DNA of 64,000 bases from Myxococcus eversor. Lineage in GTDB: Bacteria; Myxococcota; Myxococcia; Myxococcales; Myxococcaceae. The stretch covers positions 366,584 through 430,583 of the forward strand of contig NZ_JAAIXY010000009.1 in assembly GCF_010894455.1 (NCBI RefSeq), given 5' to 3'. Position 1 is the first letter of the stretch; the number at the start of each line of letters is the position of its first letter. Shown piece by piece: positions 9,664 to 19,873 of the stretch. The position numbers were made by a program, and so were the translations under genes. Under the pieces are notes generated by a model. The model was given only the letters and a program-made list of their open reading frames with translations. It searched no databases and had not been told where the DNA came from.

Positions 9664-12600
9664 GTGATGAGCGCACCCGAAGTGAAGCGAGAGGTGGCGA
9701 GGGTGCGAAGCCTGCCCCCGTTGGTGCCCGTTCCGAGGGAGTCTCCTCCGCCGTTGTCCTTCGCCCAGCAGCGCCTGTGGTTCCTCGCGCAGGTGGACGC
9801 CGGGGGCTACTCCTACAACGTGCCCTTCTTCTCGCGGCTGAAGGGGCGGCTCGACGTGGCGGCGCTCCAGCGAGCGTTGTCGGCGCTGGTGCAACGACAC
9901 GAAGCCCTGCGCACCACGTTCGGTGAAGAGGCCGGGAGGCCGGTGCAGCGCATCGCGCCCGATGCCTCCGTGACGATGTCCGTGGAGGTCGTGGCGGAGG
10001 AGGACCTCCTCCGTCTCGCCGAGGAGGAGGCGCGGCGCACGTTCGACCTGAGTACCGGACCGATGCTTCGCGCGCGGCTGTTGCGAGTGCACGAAGACGA
10101 CCACGTGTTGCTCCTGATGCTTCACCACATCTCGTGTGACGGCTGGTCCATGGGGGTGATGGAGCGCGAGCTGCGCGAGCTGTATGGCGCCTTCACCGAG
10201 GGCCGCTCGCCGATGTTGCCCGTGTTGCCTGTGCAGTACGCGGACCATGCGCTGTGGCAGCGCGAGTGGTTGAAGGGCGAGGTACTGGAGTCGCAGCTCG
10301 CGTGGTGGAAGGCGCTGCTGGAGGGAGCCTCGCCCGCGCTGGAGCTGCCCGTGGACCGGCCGAGGCCGCCAGTGCAGACGTTCCGGGGCGCCAGTGTGGC
10401 GCTGCCCCTGTCGCCGTCGCTCTCGCAAGCGGTGAAGGCCCAGTCTCGCGCCGAGGGCGTGACGCCGTTCATGCTGTTGCTGGCGTGCTTCCAGGTGCTG
10501 CTGTCGCGCTACAGCGGCCAGCGGGACGTCGTCGTGGGGATGCCCATCTCCGGGCGGAACCGGCGCGAGCTGGAGAACCTCATCGGCTTCTTCGTCAACA
10601 CGCTCGCGCCGCGTCTGGACGTGGATGGGGAGGAGTCGTTCCGGGCGATGCTCGGGCGGGTGCGTCGGCTGTGTCTGGGGGCCTACGCGAACCAGGACGT
10701 TCCGTTCGAGACGCTGGTGGAGGCGATGCGGCCGGCTCGGGACTTGAGCCGCTCGCCGCTGTTCCAGGTGATGTTCGTCATCGAGGGACCGCGCGCCCTG
10801 CCGTCGCTGCCGGGGCTCGCGGCGAGCCAGGTGGTCTTCGACTACGGCATGGCGAAGTTCGACCTGACGTTCTTCCTGCGCGAGACGGCCGAGGGCTGGG
10901 TCGGCATCTGGGAATACAACCAGGCGCTGTTCGACGAGGCGACCTTGCGGCGGATGGCGACTCACTACGTGACGCTGCTGGACGGCCTGCTCGCGGACCC
11001 GGGGCGACGCGTCGGTGACGTGCCGTTGTTGGATGAGTCGGAGCGGCGCGCACTGCTGCGTGAGTGGAGTGGCCGCGCGGATTCAAGTGCCGTGCCCGGT
11101 TTGATGCACGCGTGGGTTGAAGCGCAGGTGTCGCGCTCGCCCGACGCGGTGGCGGTGACGGACGGACAGTCGTCGCTGACGTACGCGAGCCTGGCGCGGC
11201 GCGCGAATCAGCTCGCGCATCACCTGCTGGGGTTGGGTGTTCGGCCGGGGGGCACGGTGGGGTTGTGCCTGGAGCGTGCGTCCCTGGAGATGCCGGTGGC
11301 GGTGCTGGCGACGCTGAAGGCCGGCGCGGCCTTCCTCCCGTTGGACCCGAGCTACCCGTCGCAGCGCCTGGAGCAGATGTTGGAGGACACGGGCGCGCCC
11401 GTGGTGCTCGTGCACGGCGCGTTGGAGCGAGCGTTGCCCGAGCGCGCCGGGACGCGTCGGGTGCGCCTGGAAGAGGAGGCAGGGCGGATTGAGGCGAGGC
11501 CCGTGCATGCTCCCGCCGTTCCGCTCTCGCCGGAGACTCCGTGCTACTTCGTCTACACGTCAGGGAGTACGGGGCGGCCCAAGGGCATCCTCATGTCTCA
11601 TCGCGCGGTGGGGAACATGCTGCGCTGGTTGCTCGCGCGCACGGTGGACCCTGGGGCGACGACGCTGCAGTTCGCCTCGCTGAACTTCGATGTGTCGTTC
11701 CAGGAGATGTTCGGAACGTGGTGCCTGGGTGGCACGGTGCTGCTGGTGGGCGAGGAGGCGCGAAGGGACCCGGTGGCCCTGTTGCATCGCATGGTGACTC
11801 ACGGCGTGGGGCGGCTGTACCTGCCCTTCGTGGCGCTCCAGGCGTTGTGCGAGGTGGCGCAATACGAGGCCGTGCTGCCGCCGCTGCGCGAGGTGGTGAC
11901 GGCCGGTGAGCAGTTGCAGGCGACGCCCGCGCTGGTGTCCTTCTTCGAGCGCCTGCCGGGGTGCGTGCTGGAGAACCAGTACGGCCCTTCAGAGGCCCAT
12001 GTCGTCACGGCCTGGAGGGCTCGAGGCCCACCCGGGACATGGCCCGCGCTGCCGCCCGTCGGCGTGCCCATCTCGAACGTGAAGGTGTACGTGCTCGACG
12101 AGCGGGGCGCTCCGAGTCCCGTGGGTGTGGTGGGAGAGGTGTTCGTCGGGGGGGCGAGTCTCGCGCACGGGTACTGGGAGCGCGCGGAGCTGACCGCGGA
12201 CCGGTTCATCCCGGATGCGCTGAGTGACGAGCCGGGCGCGAGGCTGTACCGCACGGGGGACAAGGCGCGGTGGCTGGGGGACGGGAACCTTGAGTTCCTG
12301 GGGCGCGTGGACGGGCAGGTGAAGGTGCGCGGCTTCCGCGTGGAGCCAGGTGAGGTGGAGGTGGCGTTGAAGGCGCTGCCGGGGGTGAAGGACGCGGTGG
12401 TGGTGGTGGTGCGACAGGAGGAGGGTGGGGAGAAGCGACTGGTGGGCTACGTGGTGCACGCGGAGCCGTGGGACGCGGAGGCGTTGCGGTCGCGGTTGGG
12501 GCAACGACTGCCGGAGTACCTGGTGCCGAGCGTACTGGTGCGACTGGATGCACTGCCGCTGGCGCCCACGGGCAAGGTGGATCGCAAGGCACTGCCCGCG

Positions 12601-13686
12601 CCGGGAAGGCCGCAGCTCGCGTCGCGCGGCGCGCATGAGGGGCCCCGCGACGAACTGGAGCGGAAGCTGGTGCGCGTGTGGGAAGAGGTGCTGGGCGTGA
12701 GTCCCGTGGGCGTGACGGAGGACTTCTTCGCGCTGGGCGGCCATTCGCTGATGGCCATCCGGCTGCTCGCACGCATCCGAGGCGCGGTGGGCAGGGCGTT
12801 GCCGGTGTCGACACTCTTCCAGCGCGCGACGGTGGAGCATGTCGCGTCCGTGCTGCGCCGGGAGTCAGCGACGACGTCCACGTGGAGTCCGCTGGTGCGA
12901 CTCCAGGAAGGGCTGGGACAGAGGCCCTTCTTCTGTGTGCACGCGGTGGGTGGCACTGTGCTGAGCTACGCGGAGCTGGCGAAGTCGTTGGGGCCCGAGC
13001 AGCCGTTCTTCGGGCTCCAGTCGCGTGGACTCGAGGGAGATGTGCCTCCATGCGAGAGCATCCCGGAGATGGCGAGCCTCTATCTCTCCGCGATGAAGGA
13101 GGTGCAGCCACGTGGGCCGTACCGGCTCGGAGGCTGGTCGATGGGAGCCAGCATCGCGTGGGAGATGGCGCACCAGCTCCAAGCGCAGGGCGAGCGGGTG
13201 GAGGTGCTCGCGCTCATCGACGGCTTCGTGCGTCCGTTCGACGGAGAGGGCTCCGCGCCTGGGCACGATGAGGCCCGGCGCTTCGGCGCGATGTTCTATT
13301 CGGACCTGATGCGCGCGGCGGGGAACGTTGTCGACCTGACGGATGAAGGGCTCGTGCGACAGGACCCCGAGGCGCTGATGCGCACCCTGGCGGCGACGAG
13401 CAGTGGAGTCCAATCACTCGAAGTCCTGCGCCGGGTCTTCGAGGTGAACCTCCTGGCGGCGTGGAGCTACGTGCCGGCGCCCTACGCGGGGCCTGTCGTC
13501 TCCATCGAGGCCACGGGCACCACGCGCGTACACGGCTGGGAGCAGGTGGCGACGGGCGAGCTCACCGTCCACGCGATTCCGGGCGACCACTACTCCATCT
13601 TGCGCGGGCCCGACGTGACACGGCTGGCGTCACTGCTGCGTGAGTGCTTCGAGCGGACCCAGGACGTCACTGTTCGCGCTTCGTGA
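9664..13686 (+). CDS. Nonribosomal peptide synthetase terminal module (C-A-PCP-TE)
   Basis: Complete termination module of 1,340 residues. The condensation domain (about 15-450) has HHISCDG near 154-160. The adenylation domain (about 470-990) has YTSGSTGRPKG, NQYGPSE, YRTGDK and TGKVDRKAL. The carrier Ser1028 lies in FFALGGHSL. The thioesterase Ser1159 lies in GWSMG and a GDHYSIL motif supplies the His. Pocket residues read by eye as D-V-Q-Y-V-A-Q-V-V, close to the proline-type code (DVQxIAHVV) apart from Gln for His at position 322; this prediction is tentative. GGAGG at 9655-9659 precedes a GTG at 9664 and an ATG at 9667, either of which could start the protein. It would condense the upstream peptide with one residue and release the product by hydrolysis or cyclisation. 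Confidence 0.95.
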   Translation: MMSAPEVKREVARVRSLPPLVPVPRESPPPLSFAQQRLWFLAQVDAGGYSYNVPFFSRLKGRLDVAALQRALSALVQRHEALRTTFGEEAGRPVQRIAPDASVTMSVEVVAEEDLLRLAEEEARRTFDLSTGPMLRARLLRVHEDDHVLLLMLHHISCDGWSMGVMERELRELYGAFTEGRSPMLPVLPVQYADHALWQREWLKGEVLESQLAWWKALLEGASPALELPVDRPRPPVQTFRGASVALPLSPSLSQAVKAQSRAEGVTPFMLLLACFQVLLSRYSGQRDVVVGMPISGRNRRELENLIGFFVNTLAPRLDVDGEESFRAMLGRVRRLCLGAYANQDVPFETLVEAMRPARDLSRSPLFQVMFVIEGPRALPSLPGLAASQVVFDYGMAKFDLTFFLRETAEGWVGIWEYNQALFDEATLRRMATHYVTLLDGLLADPGRRVGDVPLLDESERRALLREWSGRADSSAVPGLMHAWVEAQVSRSPDAVAVTDGQSSLTYASLARRANQLAHHLLGLGVRPGGTVGLCLERASLEMPVAVLATLKAGAAFLPLDPSYPSQRLEQMLEDTGAPVVLVHGALERALPERAGTRRVRLEEEAGRIEARPVHAPAVPLSPETPCYFVYTSGSTGRPKGILMSHRAVGNMLRWLLARTVDPGATTLQFASLNFDVSFQEMFGTWCLGGTVLLVGEEARRDPVALLHRMVTHGVGRLYLPFVALQALCEVAQYEAVLPPLREVVTAGEQLQATPALVSFFERLPGCVLENQYGPSEAHVVTAWRARGPPGTWPALPPVGVPISNVKVYVLDERGAPSPVGVVGEVFVGGASLAHGYWERAELTADRFIPDALSDEPGARLYRTGDKARWLGDGNLEFLGRVDGQVKVRGFRVEPGEVEVALKALPGVKDAVVVVVRQEEGGEKRLVGYVVHAEPWDAEALRSRLGQRLPEYLVPSVLVRLDALPLAPTGKVDRKALPAPGRPQLASRGAHEGPRDELERKLVRVWEEVLGVSPVGVTEDFFALGGHSLMAIRLLARIRGAVGRALPVSTLFQRATVEHVASVLRRESATTSTWSPLVRLQEGLGQRPFFCVHAVGGTVLSYAELAKSLGPEQPFFGLQSRGLEGDVPPCESIPEMASLYLSAMKEVQPRGPYRLGGWSMGASIAWEMAHQLQAQGERVEVLALIDGFVRPFDGEGSAPGHDEARRFGAMFYSDLMRAAGNVVDLTDEGLVRQDPEALMRTLAATSSGVQSLEVLRRVFEVNLLAAWSYVPAPYAGPVVSIEATGTTRVHGWEQVATGELTVHAIPGDHYSILRGPDVTRLASLLRECFERTQDVTVRAS

Positions 13687-13735
13687 CTCCTGGCACGTGC
13701 AAGAGAGCGGCGGCATCCCACCGCTCCCGAACTGC

Positions 13736-14179
13736 TCAGTACCGCCGGACGCTCTGCTCCGGGCCGGAGCCGCGGATGCGCCAGACGGTGAGGCGCTGCG
13801 AGTTGGTGTGGCTCACCACCATGCCGTCCTGCTGCATCTGCTCCAGCAGTCGGTTCGTCTTCAAGCGGTCCAGGCCCACGGCCTTCGCCAGCACGTCACC
13901 GGGCAGGCCGGTGATGTTGCGGCGCAGCTCGTTGACGATGGCCTTCTTGAACTCGTTCTTCTGCAGGCCGTCCAGGTCCTGCGTCTTCCACGCCTGGAGC
14001 ACGCCCGCGGCGATGAGCACCAGCGTCAGAATCGCCACCAGCGGATAGATGATGTGGCTGTTCTGCTCCAGGACCTCGAAGTACTTCGGGGACATGGAGG
14101 AGACAGGACGGGTGTAGTCCGGCACGATCTGCGCGAGCAGGCCGGAGAGCTGCATGGACATTGCGGGAAAGGTCGCCAC
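13736..14179 (-). CDS. Single-pass membrane protein with C-terminal winged-helix-like region
   Basis: 147 residues from a GTG; an alternative ATG lies at 14161. One transmembrane helix (about 43-63, YPLVAILTLVLIAAGVLQAW) is followed by a soluble segment. Residues about 80-140 read like a winged helix: an ELRR helix, LPGDVLAKAVGL, then a recognition-like helix KTNRLLEQMQQ and the DGMVVSHT wing. A similar pattern occurs in membrane-tethered or rhomboid-linked wHTH proteins, but I do not recognise the family. It lies downstream of hflX on the same strand, 52 bp away, so cotranscription is possible. A hairpin overlaps its ribosome binding site. Confidence 0.7.
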   Translation of the reverse strand: MATFPAMSMQLSGLLAQIVPDYTRPVSSMSPKYFEVLEQNSHIIYPLVAILTLVLIAAGVLQAWKTQDLDGLQKNEFKKAIVNELRRNITGLPGDVLAKAVGLDRLKTNRLLEQMQQDGMVVSHTNSQRLTVWRIRGSGPEQSVRRY

Positions 14180-14204
14180 GGCTCCCCAACTCTAGGGGGA
14201 GCCG
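14179..14204 (-). promoter_or_regulatory. Perfect 9-bp hairpin over the ribosome binding site after hflX
   Basis: CGGCTCCCC (14179-14187) pairs with GGGGAGCCG (14196-14204) around an 8-nt loop. On the minus-strand transcript the GGGGAG Shine-Dalgarno and the first base of the GTG start fall inside the second arm. No U-run follows, so translational control is at least as plausible as termination of hflX. Confidence 0.5.
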
Positions 14205-14231
14205 CGCCTGCCCCGCAACTCGCACGCCGCG

Positions 14232-15884
<1,653 letters not shown>

Positions 15885-16048
15885 ACGCTTGCTCCTCTGA
15901 CGAGGACCGGCCGTCCCCGTCCTTCCCGGCACTTTATACGGCGCCGCGTCCAGGTGGCTGACACCACCGTTCCGGGCCGGATTGCCGGAACCGTAGTGAA
16001 CACACGGCCCTTGCGCGCTGTTTCCGTTTCCGTCCTAGGCTGCCGCGC

Positions 16049-17176
16049 GTGAGTCACTCGGGACGTAACGCCCTGCGCGCCGCGAAGCGCGTGGTCGTGA
16101 AAATCGGCACCAACGCCCTCACCCACGCCACCGGCCGGTTCAACCGCGAGCACTTCGTGGCGCTGGGGCAGGACCTGCTCTGGGCCGCCCAGGGGCGCGA
16201 GCTGGTGGTGGTTTCCAGCGGCGCCATCGCCCTGGGGATGGAGCGACTGGGCCTGTCCGCCCGGCCCCGGGACATCCCAGGCAAGCAGGCGTGCGCCGCG
16301 GTGGGACAGAGCCGGCTCATGCAGGCCTACGAGGACGTCTTCGGAGGGCAGGGCCAGGCGGTGGCGCAGGTGCTCCTCACCCACGAGGACATGCGCGACA
16401 GGCGGCGCTACCTCAACGTGAAGCACACGCTCGAGCGTCTGCTGGCCGCCAGCGTGGTGCCCGTCATCAACGAGAACGACACCGTCTCCGTGGACGAGCT
16501 GAAGTTCGGCGACAACGACACGCTCGCGGGCCTGGTCGCGGGCGTGGTGGAGGCGGATGCCCTCATCCTCCTCTCCGACGTGGATGGACTGCACACCGCG
16601 GATCCGCGACGCGCCGCGGGCGCCAGCCTCCTGGAGACGGTGGAGGTGGTGACTCCGGAGGTGCTGGCCCTCGCGGGAGGCACGTCCAGCGGCGTGGGCA
16701 CGGGCGGCATGGCGACCAAGGTCCGCGCCGTCGCGAGCGCCGCCGAGCAGGGCATCCGAGGCGTCATCACCTCCGGCGCCGTGGCCGGTCGCCTGCGCGC
16801 CGTGCTGGAGGGCGAGCCCGTGGGCACGCTCTTCGAGCCGACCGGCGCGCGCCGGGGCTCGCGCGCGGCTTGGATTGCCCATGCCCTGCGCCCGCTGGGC
16901 ACACTCACCGTGGACGCCGGAGCGCGCGAGGCCATCGTCCAGGGCAAGCGCAGCCTCCTGCCCAGCGGCGTGCGCGGCGTGGACGGGGACTTCGACCGGG
17001 GCGACCCGGTGGATCTGGCGGACGAGTCCGGAGCGGTGTTCGCGCGGGGCCTCGCCTCGTATGACGCGCAGGAGCTGCGGCGCATCGCTGGACGGCGCAC
17101 GTCCGACATCGAGTCGGTGCTGGGCTACCGCTACCTGGATGAGGCCGTGCACCGCGACGACCTCGCGGTGCTCTAG
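16049..17176 (+). CDS. proB: Glutamate 5-kinase
   Basis: Catalyses ATP-dependent phosphorylation of L-glutamate, the first step of proline synthesis, in the cytoplasm. The amino-acid-kinase domain (about 12-260) shows VVKIGTNAL, VVSSGAIALG, NENDTVSVDELKFGDND and GTGGMATKV. A C-terminal PUA domain (about 280-360) includes GTLTVDAGAREAI and LLPSGV. The length of 375 residues is usual for the PUA-containing form. Start is GTG. The partner gene proA is not adjacent, so proB appears to stand alone here. Confidence 0.97.
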   Translation: MSHSGRNALRAAKRVVVKIGTNALTHATGRFNREHFVALGQDLLWAAQGRELVVVSSGAIALGMERLGLSARPRDIPGKQACAAVGQSRLMQAYEDVFGGQGQAVAQVLLTHEDMRDRRRYLNVKHTLERLLAASVVPVINENDTVSVDELKFGDNDTLAGLVAGVVEADALILLSDVDGLHTADPRRAAGASLLETVEVVTPEVLALAGGTSSGVGTGGMATKVRAVASAAEQGIRGVITSGAVAGRLRAVLEGEPVGTLFEPTGARRGSRAAWIAHALRPLGTLTVDAGAREAIVQGKRSLLPSGVRGVDGDFDRGDPVDLADESGAVFARGLASYDAQELRRIAGRRTSDIESVLGYRYLDEAVHRDDLAVL

Positions 17177-17198
17177 CGGGAGACGGAAGGGGCGCGGG

Positions 17199-17663
17199 TC
17201 AGATGGAGCAGGCGGAGGAGCCGTTGCCGCCATCCGTGCTCAGCTGCATCAGCGCGCGGAACTCCGGAGAGTCCACCTTCATCAGGAGCAGCGACACTTC
17301 CAGCTCACCGGGCACGCGGCCGAGCTGCAACTTGCGCTGCTGTCCGTGCAGGAGCGCGAGCTCCGAGTGACCCTTGGCCTCCGGCAGGAGCAGGTCCAAC
17401 TGGAGGAGGAACGACTCGCCCTCCGCGCGGGGCATCAGCACCAATCGGTAGTCCGCGAGCGGAGCACCCGGACGACGGCGCTCGGCGCGCAGCGTGCGGC
17501 CCGTCTCTCCCAGCAGCTTGGGCTGGGCGACCAGCCGGCCTTCGCGCCAGACTTCGACGGCGAAGTAGAGCGGCTCGGCTTCAGCGGACGAAGGCATCAC
17601 CCCACAGGCCAGCCCCAACAGCAGTGCCAGCCCGGCAACCACGTTACGGAAGGTGCGGTTCAT
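17199..17663 (-). CDS. Secreted protein of unknown function
   Basis: 154 residues. The ATG at 17663 is preceded by AAGGGAA and starts a clear signal peptide (basic NRTFR, hydrophobic VVAGLALLLGLAC, likely cleavage after AEA near residue 30). The mature part is about 125 residues of predicted beta-strand and Leu-rich segments, with no motif I recognise. The tail has a Gly/Ser-rich stretch with a single Cys. It is convergent with proB (22 bp between stops) and divergent from the WYL regulator pair. Confidence 0.7.
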   Translation of the reverse strand: MNRTFRNVVAGLALLLGLACGVMPSSAEAEPLYFAVEVWREGRLVAQPKLLGETGRTLRAERRRPGAPLADYRLVLMPRAEGESFLLQLDLLLPEAKGHSELALLHGQQRKLQLGRVPGELEVSLLLMKVDSPEFRALMQLSTDGGNGSSACSI

Positions 17664-17749
17664 GGTGAGGTTCCCTTCTGAAGCTGGCGCAGGAATATCC
17701 CAAGTCGCGCCCATAGTGCGAGCCCTCCTTGGTCGGCTTTCGGGTTCCT

Positions 17750-17784
17750 ACCTGATTGACAAATATCGCACAGGTGAATACCTG
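17750..17784. promoter_or_regulatory. Promoter with ACCTG/CAGGT half-sites before the WYL pair
   Basis: TTGACA at 17756-17761 is a perfect -35 hexamer. Three half-sites surround it: ACCTG (17750-17754), CAGGT (17771-17775) and ACCTG (17780-17784); the last two form the inverted repeat CAGGT-GAAT-ACCTG. This is a candidate operator controlling the pafB/pafC-like genes, the divergent secreted-protein gene, or both. Confidence 0.45.
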
Positions 17785-17911
17785 CTTGCCTGTTCAGTCG
17801 TGGCCAGCTAACTGCCTGCCCCCCGCACCGGCCGGGCCGTCGTTTCCCGCTGTCACGTACCCCTTCCTTGACCCCCCGGGGTCCGCCCGGCATCGTCGCC
17901 GATCTTCCCGA

Positions 17912-18940
17912 ATGGACCGCACCGAACGCATCCTCGACCTCGTCGCTCTCTTGCTCGACGCCCGCGAGCCCATCAGCTGGGCCGAGCTGCGCGAGCACTT
18001 CCCCGCAGACTACGGAGGCTCGGACGACGCCGCCGAGCGCAAGTTCGAACGCGACAAGGCAGAGCTGGTGGAGCTGGGCTTTCCCCTCACCTATGTCCAG
18101 GGCGATGACGAGCGCCGCGATGGCTACATCGTGGACCGTGACGCCTACTACCTGCCGGAGGCGGACCTGACGAAGGAGGAGCTGGCCGTGCTCTACGCCG
18201 CCGGCTCCGCGGCGCTCGCGTCCGGCGTCTTCCCCGGCAGGGATGACCTGGCGCACGCGCTGCGCAAGATTGGCTTCTTCGCTGGCGAGTCGCTGCCCAC
18301 GCCCAGGGTCCGCATGGAGCTGGGCGCCACGCAGGCGGGACAGGAGAAGGAGGTCTCCGCCCGCCTGGAGCAGCTCTGGGAGGCCTGCGCCGCGCGCAAG
18401 TGGGTGGAGATGTCCTACGCCAGCCCCAAGCACCCGGGCACCACGCAGCGCAAGGTGGACCCGTACGGGCTCGCGCTGCGCCGGGGCGTCTGGACGCTCG
18501 TGGGCTACTGCCACCTGCGCGGCGGTCTGCGAACGTTCCACGTCCACCGCGTGCGTGAGCTGAAGGCGAACACCGCGCGTCCTCGCACGCCGGACTTCCA
18601 GGTGCCGGAGGACTTCTCGCTCGACAACCACGTGGCGTACTTCCCGTGGCAGCACCGCTTCCACGAGCCGGTGGAGGTCGTGTTGCGGTTGTCCGGCGCG
18701 CTGGCGTCGCGTGCCTCGGGCCTGTTCCCGGGCGCGGTGCTGGAGACGGTGGCCGAGGGCGGAGTCACGCTCGCGCGGCTGCGGGTGAGCTTCCTGGATG
18801 GACTGGCGCGCTTCTGCCTCTCGCTGGGGGCGGACTGTGTCGTGGAGGGGCCGGAGAGTGCCCGCTCGCGGCTGAGGGAGATGGCCGCGCGCGTCGCCAA
18901 CCGCCATGCGGACGCGCTGGAAGACAAGGTGAGCGCATGA
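17912..18940 (+). CDS. WYL-domain transcriptional regulator, PafB-like
   Basis: 342 residues. An N-terminal helix-turn-helix region (RTERILDLVALLL, then ISWAELREHFP) is followed by FERDKAELVELGFPL and YYLPEADLTKEELAVL, which are typical of PafB. The WYL core is MSYASPKHPG...WTLVGY, and a C-terminal extension domain follows. In mycobacteria the PafB-PafC pair activates the LexA-independent DNA-damage response. The start is ATG 17912, chosen because the helix-turn-helix begins there; upstream in-frame codons look non-coding. Its stop overlaps the next start in ATGA. The ligand of WYL proteins is thought to be single-stranded nucleic acid; nothing here shows it directly. Confidence 0.85.
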   Translation: MDRTERILDLVALLLDAREPISWAELREHFPADYGGSDDAAERKFERDKAELVELGFPLTYVQGDDERRDGYIVDRDAYYLPEADLTKEELAVLYAAGSAALASGVFPGRDDLAHALRKIGFFAGESLPTPRVRMELGATQAGQEKEVSARLEQLWEACAARKWVEMSYASPKHPGTTQRKVDPYGLALRRGVWTLVGYCHLRGGLRTFHVHRVRELKANTARPRTPDFQVPEDFSLDNHVAYFPWQHRFHEPVEVVLRLSGALASRASGLFPGAVLETVAEGGVTLARLRVSFLDGLARFCLSLGADCVVEGPESARSRLREMAARVANRHADALEDKVSA

Positions 18941-19866
18941 GCAACGTCCACGAGCGGCTCCGCCGCCTGCTGTTCCTCGTCCCGTATGTGTCCAAGCACC
19001 CTGGCGTCACGGTGGAGTCGCTCGCCCGAGCCCTCAACATCAGCCGCGAGGACCTGCTGGAGGAGCTGGACCTGCTCACGTGCGTGGGCCGGCCTCCCTT
19101 CAACCCGGACGACTACATCGATATCTACGTGGACAATGACCGCGTCTATGTGGACCTGGACCAGCGCCTCTTCGCCCCGCCCCGGCTGACGGCGGGAGAG
19201 GCCGCCGCGCTGGCCGCGTCGGCGGAGCTGTTGCGCCCCGCCTCCGGTGACGCGCTCCAGAGCGCCCTCCAGAAGCTGGAGCACGTGCTGCCGCCCCAGG
19301 TGCGCGAGCGCTACCGGGAGATGTACCGGAAGATTGATGCCTCCACCGAGGCCCCCCAGGCGCTCGGGCCGCTCACCCGCGCGATTCTCGAAAGACGAGA
19401 AGTCATGTTCGGTTACGCCAGCCCGGGCCGGGCCGCCGAGCCGCGCCGGGTGCGTCCGTATGAGCTGCTCAGCCACCGGGGACAGTGGTATCTCCAGGGT
19501 TTCTGCCACACCCGGCAGGACGCTCGCCTGTTCCGGTTGGACCGGATGGAAGACCTCACCGTCACTGAAACGCCATTTCTCCCCCCGCCCGACGCCCGGG
19601 CGGACGTTCCCAACCCGGCCCGGAGCAGCTCCGAGGCGTCCGTGCGCGTGCGGTTCTCGCCCGTGGCGGCGCCCTACGTGAAGGAGCGCTTCGGCCAGGA
19701 CGCTCGCCCGCTTGCCGATGGGGGCGTGGAAGTCCTCGTGGCCGGCGACAGCGAGCGCTGGCTGACGCAGTGGGTGCTGTCGTTTGGTGGCGAGGCGGAG
19801 GTGATGGAACCGGTCTCCGCGCGAGCGGCCGTTGCCCGAGCGGCGCGTGCCTCGATAGGATTGTAG
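18937..19866 (+). CDS. WYL-domain transcriptional regulator, PafC-like
   Basis: 309 residues, translationally coupled to the PafB-like gene. The N-terminus (HERLRRLLFLVPYVSKHPG, SLARALNISREDLLEELDLL) is the PafC-type winged helix, followed by PPRLTAGEAAALAAS. The WYL domain has MFGYASPGR, RRVRPYELL and WYLQGF, then a C-terminal WCX-like domain. Together the two genes match the PafBC arrangement of actinobacteria, although no proteasome genes are present. An FHA-domain gene starts 8 nt downstream. Confidence 0.85.
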   Translation: MSNVHERLRRLLFLVPYVSKHPGVTVESLARALNISREDLLEELDLLTCVGRPPFNPDDYIDIYVDNDRVYVDLDQRLFAPPRLTAGEAAALAASAELLRPASGDALQSALQKLEHVLPPQVRERYREMYRKIDASTEAPQALGPLTRAILERREVMFGYASPGRAAEPRRVRPYELLSHRGQWYLQGFCHTRQDARLFRLDRMEDLTVTETPFLPPPDARADVPNPARSSSEASVRVRFSPVAAPYVKERFGQDARPLADGGVEVLVAGDSERWLTQWVLSFGGEAEVMEPVSARAAVARAARASIGL

Positions 19867-19873
19867 GGCCCCC

